In this document: one piece after another, positions 35,908-43,674 of the stretch
How the letters are laid out: each line of letters opens with the position of its first letter
Numbering within the stretch: position 1 is the first letter of the stretch
Assembly (NCBI GenBank): GCA_018607135.1
Contig: JABBCA010000033.1
Span: 55,265 to 119,264 of the forward strand
Source: Opitutales bacterium
GTDB lineage: Bacteria; Verrucomicrobiota; Verrucomicrobiia; Opitutales; Coraliomargaritaceae
Length of the DNA stretch: 64,000 nt
Direction of reading: 5' to 3'
Notes under the pieces: generated by a model
What the model was told of the DNA's origin: nothing
The model's database searches: none
Seen by the model: the letters and a program-made list of their open reading frames with translations, nothing else
Translations under genes and position numbers: made by a program

Positions 35908-36855
35908 TTATGCCTGCTTAATTATTTGAATATCGGGTCTGGTTTCCACGATGTCCTGTAGGAGCGCCTCGTTGGCAAAAGAAAGCCCTGTGGATAGGGC
36001 GTCTGCTTCGGTAGCAGTCGGAGCAATGACGCTGAGGCTTTTCCATGGGGTGCTTGATCGACCTGTCAGCGGGTTGATGAGGTGGTGAATACTACCGTCT
36101 GAAGCGAGTGGGGTCCCGTAGCCGCCACTGGTGGCCAGTGCATTGTCGTTGAGTTCGGCGACGGTGTGAAGGTCGACAGGGGAGAGGGCGTCTTTGATTC
36201 CAACATTCCAAGGGCGCTGCTTGGGGTGATTACCGATTGCACGGGTTTCGCCCAGTTCAACGAGCACGTGCGTGTATCCTGAATCCTTTAGGATATGTGT
36301 AATGCGATCAGTGATGAAGCCTTGCGCGATTCCATTGAGCGTCAGCTGCATGTTTGCTCGTGAGAATTGGATGGAGCCTGAGTCGTAGTTTACATGCTTC
36401 CATCCGACATGTTTTAGAGCCTCAGAGACCGCTGCAGGATTGATAGAGTCAAACTTAGAGCGCTGTCCGGTATAGGCTTTCCATACTGGCTGTATGGTTG
36501 GATCAAATAAGTGGCCAGTGATTGCATTTGCTGAAGCTATGGAATCGAGTATGCTCAGCCATTCTTTGCTGGGTTTGATGAGCTGACCATCACGGTTCAG
36601 TTGTGAGATCTCTGAGTCGCTATCGTAGAGACTGAATCGTTTTTCGAGGCGCTGTATCTCTTGAAAGCAGAACTTAAGGACCTTCTGTGCTTTTTGAGGC
36701 AGGTGTGTGTAGAGGGTGAATCGTCCTTCTGCACCCATCGTGTAGCCATTCCATTGAACAGCTTGTAGTGGATGGCTAGTTGCACTGAGCGAACGTCCGA
36801 TACTGGCTCCAGCAACGCTCGTTGCGAGTATTTGGATGAAGCGGCGACGTTGCAT
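35908..36855 (-). CDS. apbE: FAD:protein FMN transferase
   Basis: ApbE attaches FMN covalently, from FAD, to a Thr or Ser of target proteins outside the cytoplasm. The N terminus is a twin-arginine type signal (RRRFIQILATSVAGASIG). The body shows TMGAEGRFTLYTH, EKRFSLYDSDSEISQLNR, GHLFDPTIQPVWKAY, LTLNGIAQGFITD and a Mg/FAD-binding region ALATSGGYGTPL, then HHLINPLTGRS. These fit the ApbE family, with about 315 residues. The start overlaps the stop of the PepSY gene by one base (TAATG), showing translational coupling. Its likely substrate is the FMN-binding protein two genes upstream, which has the target motif. Confidence 0.95.
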   Translation of the reverse strand: MQRRRFIQILATSVAGASIGRSLSATSHPLQAVQWNGYTMGAEGRFTLYTHLPQKAQKVLKFCFQEIQRLEKRFSLYDSDSEISQLNRDGQLIKPSKEWLSILDSIASANAITGHLFDPTIQPVWKAYTGQRSKFDSINPAAVSEALKHVGWKHVNYDSGSIQFSRANMQLTLNGIAQGFITDRITHILKDSGYTHVLVELGETRAIGNHPKQRPWNVGIKDALSPVDLHTVAELNDNALATSGGYGTPLASDGSIHHLINPLTGRSSTPWKSLSVIAPTATEADALSTGLSFANEALLQDIVETRPDIQIIKQA

Positions 36856-37622
36856 TAGTGAGTGTTGGTTTTGGTTGGACGGCGTGACTTACGGAACCAC
36901 CCGCCAATGCCAGATGTGATTAGGATGATGATCGCAAGGGCGCTGAGATCCATCAACGTTCGGCCTCCCCAGCCAAAGAGTCGTCCTGAGTGTAAATCCA
37001 GCATGACTCGGTAAAGTGAGACGCCGCCACCTTGGAAATTTTCGAGGATTTGGTTTTGTGTCGCGGCATCTAGCTTCGCTTTGACGCGTGGAATGAAAGT
37101 CGCTGCTCCTTCATAGGCTTCAAAAGTCAGCCAATCCTTATCGGGTGTCCAATTTCCATTGTCTGCCATCAGCACTGCTTGGCTGCGCGGGTCCATGCCT
37201 ACCTTGATCAAACTTTCGTAGGGTAGTTGTGAAGTGCTTACTTTTTCGATCAGCTGGCCCTCGGTTGTAAAATAAATGAGCGCCTCCTTGGTTGCGACGA
37301 TCGTCATTTCCCTCGTTTTGATGATGTCCAGCGGTTCGCTTGCTTGAATGATGGGATCTGTGTTGTAAAAAAGCTGTCCATCCAAGTGCGCAATCGTATC
37401 TGCCTTGTGGATACGGTAAGCCGAAATTTGGTTGCCAGCGACCATTCCGTAGCGCTTTAAAATAAAACTATTCTTAATCGTTATCTGATCGAGTCCAAGC
37501 CGCTCTGTGTGATTGAGTAAAAGTCCAGTAATCGATAGCACCAGAAGAAAGAGTGCGGAGGCAAATCCAAGCCAGCGGTGCCATGCGAGGATGGTGCGTT
37601 TTCGTGGGAGTGATGGGCTCAT
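36855..37622 (-). CDS. PepSY-associated transmembrane protein
   Basis: A 255-residue membrane protein with an N-terminal helix (LGFASALFLLVLSITGLLL) that starts with the family motif WHRWLGF, a periplasmic region of about 180 residues, and a C-terminal helix (LSALAIIILITSGIGGWF) preceded by DLHSGRLFGW. This is the PepSY-TM organisation, where conserved His residues near the helices may carry heme. Such proteins act as the membrane electron-transfer component in flavinylated ferric reductase-like systems. It overlaps the FMN-binding gene by ATGA and ApbE by TAATG, so the three are tightly coupled. The exact electron donor is unknown. Confidence 0.85.
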   Translation of the reverse strand: MSPSLPRKRTILAWHRWLGFASALFLLVLSITGLLLNHTERLGLDQITIKNSFILKRYGMVAGNQISAYRIHKADTIAHLDGQLFYNTDPIIQASEPLDIIKTREMTIVATKEALIYFTTEGQLIEKVSTSQLPYESLIKVGMDPRSQAVLMADNGNWTPDKDWLTFEAYEGAATFIPRVKAKLDAATQNQILENFQGGGVSLYRVMLDLHSGRLFGWGGRTLMDLSALAIIILITSGIGGWFRKSRRPTKTNTH

Positions 37623-38149
37623 TCTGAGGTGGCTTCCTGATGCAGAAAAAGGGCGAGTTTTGAGAGGCGAGTTAGGGCATTGACTGAAAGAGTCGCGCCG
37701 CTAATGCCGTCGATCTTTCGATTGAGCTTATTTTGCTCAGTCCGTTCGAGGCCTACAAATTGATCGGTGAAAAAGGGGTAGCGAACTTCCCAGCCATAGC
37801 TTTCTCGATAGATCAAGACGCGCATTTGGAGCATTTGGTCGCCTTCAATCAAGAAACCTGTGGTGATGGGTTTGACTTTTCCGATCTCCTCTAGAATCCA
37901 AGCGGTGCGATCGCCGAGCTGCCAGTAGCGGATACGCAGGCCCGGGTAGTCACGGCCAAAAACTTTTTTGATTTCAGCTTTGGTAGCTTTTGTCAGCCAT
38001 AGCACATTTTGTTCGGGTTCACCATCGAAGCTTTGTTCAATAAAGAGCTCAGGCTCTAGATAGATGTCTTCCTTTGCCTCCAGCAAAAAAATCGGATGCG
38101 TGATTAGACATCCGAGTAAGATTATAAAACGTAGAGGCTTGCTAAACAT
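37619..38149 (-). CDS. FMN-binding domain protein, likely flavinylated
   Basis: A 176-residue exported protein (signal: FIILLGCLITHPIFLLEA). The C-terminal part has the FMN-binding domain with the ApbE target motif DGISGATLS; by the family rule Thr153 should receive FMN through a phosphoester bond. The Thr is followed by a helix ending LALFLHQEA. The N-terminal half contains FGRDYPGLRIRYWQLGD-like strands. It is the first of three overlapping genes (FMN-binding, PepSY, ApbE) and is preceded by a hairpin-bearing spacer after the porin gene. It probably carries electrons through the periplasm. Confidence 0.9.
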   Translation of the reverse strand: MFSKPLRFIILLGCLITHPIFLLEAKEDIYLEPELFIEQSFDGEPEQNVLWLTKATKAEIKKVFGRDYPGLRIRYWQLGDRTAWILEEIGKVKPITTGFLIEGDQMLQMRVLIYRESYGWEVRYPFFTDQFVGLERTEQNKLNRKIDGISGATLSVNALTRLSKLALFLHQEATSE

Positions 38150-38157
38150 TAGAATGG

Positions 38158-38207
38158 GTAGGGCTTAGACTGTTGAACGACTACGATCAAGCAAGTCCAA
38201 GCCCTAC
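38158..38207 (-). repeat. Long-loop intercistronic stem between porin and FMN-binding genes
   Basis: GTAGGGCTT and AAGCCCTAC pair perfectly; four further bases pair beyond a mismatch (GACT with AGTC). It spans nearly the whole 74-base spacer. No T run follows, so it is likely to affect mRNA stability or partial termination, giving more porin than downstream protein. Confidence 0.5.
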
Positions 38208-38223
38208 AACCGATGGACAAAAT

Positions 38224-39573
38224 TTAGAATTGGTAACCGACGCCTAAGTTGACGGAATGGTCGTTGCCGTTGTCATTATTATTGGTGCCGTTGTCGTAAC
38301 TCTCGAAATCAACTTTGAAGACCACATTGTTGGTCGGCCACCAGTTGGCACCCACAGCGATGATTTGGTTCTCACGCTGTCCACCTTGGTAGTATTCAAG
38401 ATCGCTGTAACGAGCAAAGACGCCGAGGTCGCCATAGCGTTCGCTGATATTCCAACGATACGAAGGTTCGATGAACCAACCGTATTGCGTTTCTGCATCA
38501 CTAGGCACGACATCACCACTAAGATTCCATTGCGCGTAGAGTGCTTTAAAAGTAAACCCGCGGTAAGTATAGACGAGATGCGCCGAGCTGAGTAAGCCTG
38601 AAAAGTCCACATCATTGTCTTCTTGGGCAAGGTCGTCTTGGTAGAAGACCGATGCGGCAAGCTCTAGACCGGCGATGCCAGTAAAGCGCACTCGTGAAAC
38701 AAAACCGGGTTCTTCTGCAGGTGCTTTAGCGACTGCTTCCCGCCCCGAACGGATGCGGAATGCATTGTCACCCGCACTGGCGATATTGAGGCCAGATACG
38801 ATACCGCCCTCAAGAGAGAGGCCATTGCCAAAGCGATGTGTGTGGCGCACGCCTGCCTCAAACCATGTCGTTGGGATGATGTTGGATTCGATATCATTGC
38901 GTTCCACGCCAAAGAAAGTGTTTGGCTCGTGGTAGTCATTGAGAATCCCGACTGGCATTAGGAGTAGGCCAGCGTCGGTGCTAGAGTTTTCGGTCCAATT
39001 GAGACGGACAAATGCCTGCTCCAGCTTCACTTCACCTTCGCTGCTGCCATCGCTTGTGTCACCCAAAGAGGTATGTTCAATTTCGATTTCAGAGTAGAGT
39101 GAGATCCAGTCGTTGAAGTCGTGATTCACGAATAAAACGAAACGGTGGAAATCAACTTCATTGGCTCCGGAATTGTCGTAGAAGTTTGCATGGAGTTCAC
39201 CATAGCCACCGATAGATGTGCGCTCCCACCAACCAGAAGTGAAGGCGCCTGAGCTTTCTTCAACTGCTAGGGTCGTCGCTTCGAGTTGCGCCTGAGTGTT
39301 TTTGAGTGCCTTGCGTGTGCTGCTGGCCTCAGCTTGTGCACTCGATGCAATTTGCTTCGCACTCGCAAGTTCGCTCTTCGCTGTCGAGACTTCTTGCTGA
39401 TTCGACTGCACCATCTTGGTGAGGCTATCGATCTGCTTTTGCTGCGCTTGGATGATGCGCCACATTTCTTCTGCACTAGGCATCGTTGCGGATGCATCCT
39501 GTGCGGATAATACGGATACAAATGCAGCACCACTGAGTGCGACGAATGTAAGGAACTTGGACTTGAGTTTCAT
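38224..39573 (-). CDS. Outer-membrane porin with N-terminal coiled coil
   Basis: A 449-residue protein with signal peptide (LTFVALSGAAFVSVLSAQ) and a coiled coil at residues 35-105 (EEMWRIIQAQQKQIDSLTKM, then A/S/Q-rich heptads). From about residue 115 (GWWERTSIGGYGELHANFY) it is made of alternating beta strands and ends VNLGVGYQF with a terminal Phe, the signature of an outer-membrane beta-barrel. It resembles phosphate-selective/OprP-like porins and uncharacterised porins found with iron or flavin systems. It is first in a four-gene operon; two Fur-box-like sites precede it. The substrate is unknown. A ferric chelate or other electron-acceptor passage is an inference from context. Confidence 0.88.
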   Translation of the reverse strand: MKLKSKFLTFVALSGAAFVSVLSAQDASATMPSAEEMWRIIQAQQKQIDSLTKMVQSNQQEVSTAKSELASAKQIASSAQAEASSTRKALKNTQAQLEATTLAVEESSGAFTSGWWERTSIGGYGELHANFYDNSGANEVDFHRFVLFVNHDFNDWISLYSEIEIEHTSLGDTSDGSSEGEVKLEQAFVRLNWTENSSTDAGLLLMPVGILNDYHEPNTFFGVERNDIESNIIPTTWFEAGVRHTHRFGNGLSLEGGIVSGLNIASAGDNAFRIRSGREAVAKAPAEEPGFVSRVRFTGIAGLELAASVFYQDDLAQEDNDVDFSGLLSSAHLVYTYRGFTFKALYAQWNLSGDVVPSDAETQYGWFIEPSYRWNISERYGDLGVFARYSDLEYYQGGQRENQIIAVGANWWPTNNVVFKVDFESYDNGTNNNDNGNDHSVNLGVGYQF

Positions 39574-39596
39574 GGATTACGGTTCGCTGTAGTTAA

Positions 39597-39663
39597 AGAG
39601 AATGAGTCTCAGTAGCCAAATGGGCTTGGGTCAAGTCCTTTTTGATACTGAATCTCATTTTCA
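39597..39663 (-). promoter_or_regulatory. Two Fur-box-like sites before the porin operon
   Basis: Box 1, AGAGAATGAGTCTCA (39597-39611), matches the 15-base Fur motif TGATAATNATTATCA at 11 of 14 defined positions. Box 2, read on the - strand as TGAAAATGAGATTCA (39649-39663), matches at 10 of 14. They lie 24 and 76 bases before the porin ATG, around the expected promoter. A 12-bp palindrome TCATTTAAATGA (39661-39672) overlaps the edge of box 2. Iron-dependent repression is thus likely but untested. Confidence 0.55.
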
Positions 39664-39844
39664 TTTAAATGAGACAGCTGTCGCAATTAATGGTGGCGGT
39701 TTAAGCAGGTGGACTCGTTGTCCGTTTCAGGTTGAAATCGATTCATTCAGGCACAAGTGACCCCATCGATGCCTGCGCCACTGCGCTGGGGTTCAGACTC
39801 AATCACTGGAAGAGTCGGTGTCTGCCGTTCGCTTTAGCGAAGAC

Positions 39845-39919
<75 letters not shown>

Positions 39920-39999
39920 AGATTCAAAGTCGGTTAGATTCGTGTCTGTATCCGATGGGTCAACGCGAAAACCTAGCGATTGCGCATCTTACGACCCAT

Positions 40000-40551
40000 T
40001 TAGTCTAAACCACGCGCGATTCGCTCAATGTAAGCGATCATGTCATCAATTGATTTGAACTCCGTTTCGGCTTCAGGCGACTCTAGAGCGCCTTTGAGTA
40101 GCTTGATTTTGTTTTGTAAAAAGTCCTTTTTCTCGATCAATGTTTCGCGGTTCTCAGTTTCCCAAAATTCGCCTTCATCGGATACGATGAGATCGGAGAG
40201 GTAATGCTTTTTTAAATAGCGCAGGAGGCCGACGATCCAGATGTGCGTCTCGACTGAGGTGAACTGTGTTTTGGTGGAGCAGTATTCGGAATACTCGGTT
40301 GGCTCGATTTGATTGGTAATCAAATCAGCGAGGTTGCGCAGACGACCGTGTCGATCAAAGATAAAGCAGAGTGGCTCGCAATCACCCTTTGGGTTGACGA
40401 TGATACCGTAAAAGTCGGGTTCGTGTTCGTCTTCGTTAATCCGTTGCGACATCCAACCCATGGATTCCGCGATGTCCTCTAGCTCGTCAACGAGTGGGTG
40501 AATGTGTTCAGTGCGGTCGATCCCGCCGCGATAGTGTATCGTGAGTCCCAT
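40000..40551 (-). CDS. Conserved hypothetical protein
   Basis: A 183-residue soluble protein that I do not recognise. It starts GLTIHYRGGIDRTEHIHPLV, followed by ELEDIAESMGW and IIVNPKGDCEPLCFIFDRHG. The central part has SVETHIWIVGLLRYLKKHY, then EFWETENRETLIEKKDFL, and the last 40 residues are charged helices (IERIARGLD). No signal peptide or membrane segment is evident and only two cysteines are in the middle. A ribosome-binding site is not obvious. The ATG at 40551 starts the frame. It is isolated between a tRNA and a CysZ-like gene on the same strand, with no operon evidence. Confidence 0.75.
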   Translation of the reverse strand: MGLTIHYRGGIDRTEHIHPLVDELEDIAESMGWMSQRINEDEHEPDFYGIIVNPKGDCEPLCFIFDRHGRLRNLADLITNQIEPTEYSEYCSTKTQFTSVETHIWIVGLLRYLKKHYLSDLIVSDEGEFWETENRETLIEKKDFLQNKIKLLKGALESPEAETEFKSIDDMIAYIERIARGLD

Positions 40552-40667
40552 AGTTATGTATCCATTTGCAATATACCAGAGTTACTCAGTTTTGCATGTA
40601 ATTTGAATTTGCTTTGATTTTTCCTCGTATAGCAACTGTTCAATACCTCTACAGGCGAAGGATTGAG

Positions 40668-41420
40668 TCATTGATTGCTATGTGCCTCTTCTGCATTCAT
40701 CAGAATTCCAAAGACGATCCCCGCAACTGCTGAGTAAGTTGGGGCGATAAACCAGCCAACAATAGGAATCAATAATAGGATGACGCCAACTAATGAAAAG
40801 AGCATGACGGGCCACTTTTGCTGACTCATCAGCTGGAAGGACGCCTGCGGGCTGTGTCCTGTCCGTTCCAAATAAGGATCGATATATCCGACTGCACTGA
40901 GGAACAACTGAGTTGGGATTAAAAATAGAAACATCAGGAAAGAACCGAGCAATGGGACCAGTCCTAACAATACGCCGATAAGTATCGTCGAAAAAGAGGC
41001 TAGCACGGCATACAAGGTAATCGTCAGCGGACGTAGAATAGACTCCAAAAACGGTCGGTTTTCTTCATTTGCTTTACCATTAATCAGGATTTCTGCCTTT
41101 CGTGAAAGCTGATCTAAGAACGGGCCATAGCAGACCATTATCAAATTACGATAGAGCACAAAACCCGTGCTGAAAATACAGCACATAATCAATGCGAGAA
41201 TGAAGTAGCTTACCCATAGCATCGCATTTTCTCCATTTGAGAAATACGTTTCGATTAATCCGCTGCAATAGTAGGCCAATACGATCAAGCTCCCAAAAAT
41301 TAGGGGCATCAAGGTCGCTGTTAATATAATTGGGATTAGTAGATACTTCCAATAGCCGTGCTCCCAAATTATTTCGTGGGCTTTTACAAACGCAAATTTG
41401 GTGTCTTCGATAGCGTTCAT
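40668..41420 (-). CDS. EI24/CysZ-family integral membrane protein
   Basis: A 250-residue protein with four to six hydrophobic segments: YLLIPIILTATLMPLIFGS, LWVSYFILALIMCCIFSTGF, TITLYAVLASFSTILIG and VMLFSLVGVILLLIPIVGWF. The layout and the GYIDPYLERTG/SFQLMSQQKWP region fit the EI24 superfamily, whose bacterial member CysZ takes up sulfate. Many EI24 proteins are uncharacterised, so sulfate transport is only a possibility. The last residues (AEEAHSNQ) are hydrophilic. No cys genes lie nearby. It appears to be monocistronic. Confidence 0.78.
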   Translation of the reverse strand: MNAIEDTKFAFVKAHEIIWEHGYWKYLLIPIILTATLMPLIFGSLIVLAYYCSGLIETYFSNGENAMLWVSYFILALIMCCIFSTGFVLYRNLIMVCYGPFLDQLSRKAEILINGKANEENRPFLESILRPLTITLYAVLASFSTILIGVLLGLVPLLGSFLMFLFLIPTQLFLSAVGYIDPYLERTGHSPQASFQLMSQQKWPVMLFSLVGVILLLIPIVGWFIAPTYSAVAGIVFGILMNAEEAHSNQ

Positions 41421-41747
41421 TGGTGAAATGTAGACCCATTAGCTAAAATTTTAGAATCCGAGCGATTGCTTTTATGAGCGGTGTTCCTTTCGCGGACATT
41501 CATTAACCATAGAAGCGTTTGGTTGTTGCGCACAACTGAAAAGTGTCATTTATTGACTGATTGTTGGGTCCTGTGTCGTGGGCCTAAACGATTCATCCCT
41601 AATTCTCGATGCATCTTCAATTCACGAACCGCGGATTAAACGGCAAGGTGATGTAATATGTGATGAAGTAAAAACGAAGCTACGGCTTATCTACTGGCCG
41701 AAAGTGCTTCACATTTCCGCTACAGTTCACTGCTGAAAAGATCTGGG
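41421..41747. other. Intergenic region with no recognised feature
   Basis: I see no supported gene, RNA or clear terminator in this 327-base stretch. It lies between two - strand genes and likely includes the promoter of the CysZ-like gene. Confidence 0.4.
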
Positions 41748-42203
41748 TCAATCGACACGTAGCGTGCCGCTAGTTAGGATCTTCGCTCTGAGTCCGCCGT
41801 GGCCTTTGAGGGCTTCGTGGACGCCGGGATGGACGGCTTCGTCCATCCAGTAGCAGGGGCGGCATTCTTCAACGCCTTCAAACTCGATGCCTTGTAAGGT
41901 GAATTGTTTGCCGATGAGTGTGTTGAGATCGATTCCCTCGACTAATACGTTGCGACGAAACTTTTCGGGATCGAGTTCGGTTAAATCGAAATCGCTTTTA
42001 ATGCGTTCGTAAACAGACCAATCGAAGAAGGTGATCTGACCTTTGAAGTCTTCTTTATGATCTAGGTAACGGTCTCCGATCAATCCGCGTCCTGCTACGC
42101 ATTCAACGGAGTCGACTTTTTCGATGCCGTGGTCTAGGCGTCCTTTGCCATGTCGGCCGACGAAGTCGTGACCGGAGGAAATGTAGATGGCTTTTATGTG
42201 CAT
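41748..42203 (-). CDS. MOSC domain protein
   Basis: A 151-residue protein of the MOSC (molybdenum cofactor sulfurase C-terminal) family. Motifs seen: KAIYISSGHDFVGRHG, VECVAGRGLIGDRYLD, FFDWSVYERI, FRRNVLVEGIDLNTLIGKQF, VEECRPCYWMDEAV and HGGLRAKILTSG. The Cys in ECRPC is the conserved residue thought to hold sulfur in this family. Single-domain MOSC proteins are proposed to handle sulfur transfer or Moco-linked detoxification reactions. It lies 117 bases downstream of moaE, which supports a molybdenum-cofactor connection. Confidence 0.9.
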   Translation of the reverse strand: MHIKAIYISSGHDFVGRHGKGRLDHGIEKVDSVECVAGRGLIGDRYLDHKEDFKGQITFFDWSVYERIKSDFDLTELDPEKFRRNVLVEGIDLNTLIGKQFTLQGIEFEGVEECRPCYWMDEAVHPGVHEALKGHGGLRAKILTSGTLRVD

Positions 42204-42224
42204 GTGAGGGCTAGGGGATAGGGG
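42204..42224. repeat. Short heptamer array by the MOSC start
   Basis: Three 7-base units in register, including CTAGGGG and ATAGGGG, immediately upstream of the MOSC start codon on its coding strand. It is short, so its membership in the tandem-repeat set is tentative. Confidence 0.4.
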
Positions 42225-42299
42225 ACTATTCCCGGTCTTAAATTTACTCCTAATCTTAATCTTTTTTTATGTATGGGTGAGCTGGCAATTGCTCTGTGG

Positions 42300-42327
42300 G
42301 ATTAAGAGTAAGACTAGGACTTAGTGA
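42300..42327. repeat. Degenerate heptamer array at the moaE stop
   Basis: Four 7-base units, for example GATTAAG and AGTAAGA, run across the end of moaE and into the spacer. Similarity between units is modest. Confidence 0.4.
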
Positions 42328-42776
42328 TGGTGTTCTAAATTCTTGGGGTCGGTGCAGCCGCAGTGATTGCTTTCGATCCAGGCTTCACTGCCGTCGGTGT
42401 AGGTTTCCTTTTTCCAGATGGGGAGGCGGTGCTTTACGTTGTCGATGATATAGCGGCAGGCGAGAAAGGTGTCGCCTCGGTGGTGAGCGGTGACGCCGAC
42501 CCAGACTGCGATATCGCTGGTGCTTAATGCGCCGATCCGATGGACGACTGCTGCGTCGATTAGGTTAAATTTTTTCTGAGCTTCTTTTAGAATGGTTTGT
42601 GCGATTTCAGGGGCAAGCTGGGCGTAACCGCTGTAGTGTAGCGCTGTGACTGATTTGCCTTCGTTGTGATCGCGCACCCAGCCTTCGTAGCTGCAATAAG
42701 CGCCTGCCGACACGTTCAGTAACTCATGTCGTAGCTGCATGGGCTCAATGGGTGTGTCGATCAATTTGAATTTCAT
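42321..42776 (-). CDS. moaE: Molybdopterin synthase catalytic subunit
   Basis: MoaE transfers sulfur from the MoaD thiocarboxylate to precursor Z, forming molybdopterin. The ATG at 42776 gives 151 residues; the frame is open to 42935 but the extension overlaps the spacer and is not conserved-looking. Motifs: GAYCSYEGWVRDHNEGKSV, LHYSGYAQLAPEIA, VVHRIGALSTSDIAVWVGV, HHRGDTFLACRYIIDNVKHR and PIWKKETYTDGSEAWIE, with the catalytic Lys in WKKE. The MoaD partner is not in the window. The MOSC gene is next downstream. Confidence 0.95.
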   Translation of the reverse strand: MKFKLIDTPIEPMQLRHELLNVSAGAYCSYEGWVRDHNEGKSVTALHYSGYAQLAPEIAQTILKEAQKKFNLIDAAVVHRIGALSTSDIAVWVGVTAHHRGDTFLACRYIIDNVKHRLPIWKKETYTDGSEAWIESNHCGCTDPKNLEHHH

Positions 42777-42931
42777 AGAATCTAGTAAATGCGTATGCGA
42801 TGGCTGCGAAGCGAGATCGACTCGCTTCATTCGGTTTGAATGACTGCCATTCAAGAGAATAGCGGTATGACTCTGAATTTGGCGGAGACGATTGTGCGTG
42901 TGTTTGTGGATAGCCACTGGCACGCATGCAG

Positions 42932-43615
42932 TCAATATCCGCTGGTTGAATTTGGAGCGGAACCTTTACAAACCGCCTCGCAGGCGTTCCAGCCTAAACC
43001 TAAACGGTGGGCACCCATATCGATGAAACCTTGCGCTTGCGCGGTGTCGCGTATGCCGCCGGATGGTTTCACTTTGATACGGCCAGCTGCGGTATCAAGC
43101 ATAAGTTGGACGTCATTGACTTGAGCGCCTGCTCCGTTGAAGCCAGTCGATGTTTTGACAAAATCTGCGCCCGCCTCGATGCAAATCTCTACGAGTTGCT
43201 TGATCTGTTCCTGTTCGAGTTGCGCGGTTTCAAAGATTACTTTGGATACGATGCCTGCTGCTTTGGTTTGTTGGGCGACGGCTTCGATATCAGTTTTAAC
43301 GAGGTCCCATTGGCCGGACTTCACCCAGCCGTAGTTGGCCACCATGTCGATCTCGTCGACGCCGAGCTCGATGTATTGTCGTGCTTCTTGAGCTTTGGAA
43401 ACGGTGAGTTGATCGCCGTGTGGAAAGCCGAGCACGACGCAAACTGCGGTTTCGGTGTCCTTGCAATACTCTTGAGCGAGTTCGATATCGCAGGGGCGCA
43501 CGCAGACGCTAAATGTCTTGAGTTCAATGCAGGCTTTGATGGCTGCGATCGTTTCGTCTCGCGTGAATTCGGGTTTAAGAATGGCAGCGTCGAGGTATTT
43601 ATTGAGTTCGTTCAT
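42932..43615 (-). CDS. deoC: Deoxyribose-phosphate aldolase
   Basis: A class I aldolase cleaving 2-deoxyribose 5-phosphate into glyceraldehyde 3-phosphate and acetaldehyde. Motifs: LDAAILKPEFT at the start, FSVCVRPCDIELA, VCVVLGFPHGD, DEIDMVANYGWVKSG, and AGADFVKTSTGFNGAGA with the Schiff-base Lys. IKVKPSGGIRD carries the second Lys; the usual string is KASGG or KAAGG, so KPSGG is a slight variation. The 227 residues match the family. It lies 59 bases downstream of the DAHP synthase gene. Confidence 0.95.
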   Translation of the reverse strand: MNELNKYLDAAILKPEFTRDETIAAIKACIELKTFSVCVRPCDIELAQEYCKDTETAVCVVLGFPHGDQLTVSKAQEARQYIELGVDEIDMVANYGWVKSGQWDLVKTDIEAVAQQTKAAGIVSKVIFETAQLEQEQIKQLVEICIEAGADFVKTSTGFNGAGAQVNDVQLMLDTAAGRIKVKPSGGIRDTAQAQGFIDMGAHRLGLGWNACEAVCKGSAPNSTSGY

Positions 43616-43674
43616 ACAAAGAAATTTAGCAGGTGAAGCGCGGCGAATTCTGATACTTTGGCGAGAGTTTTTGT

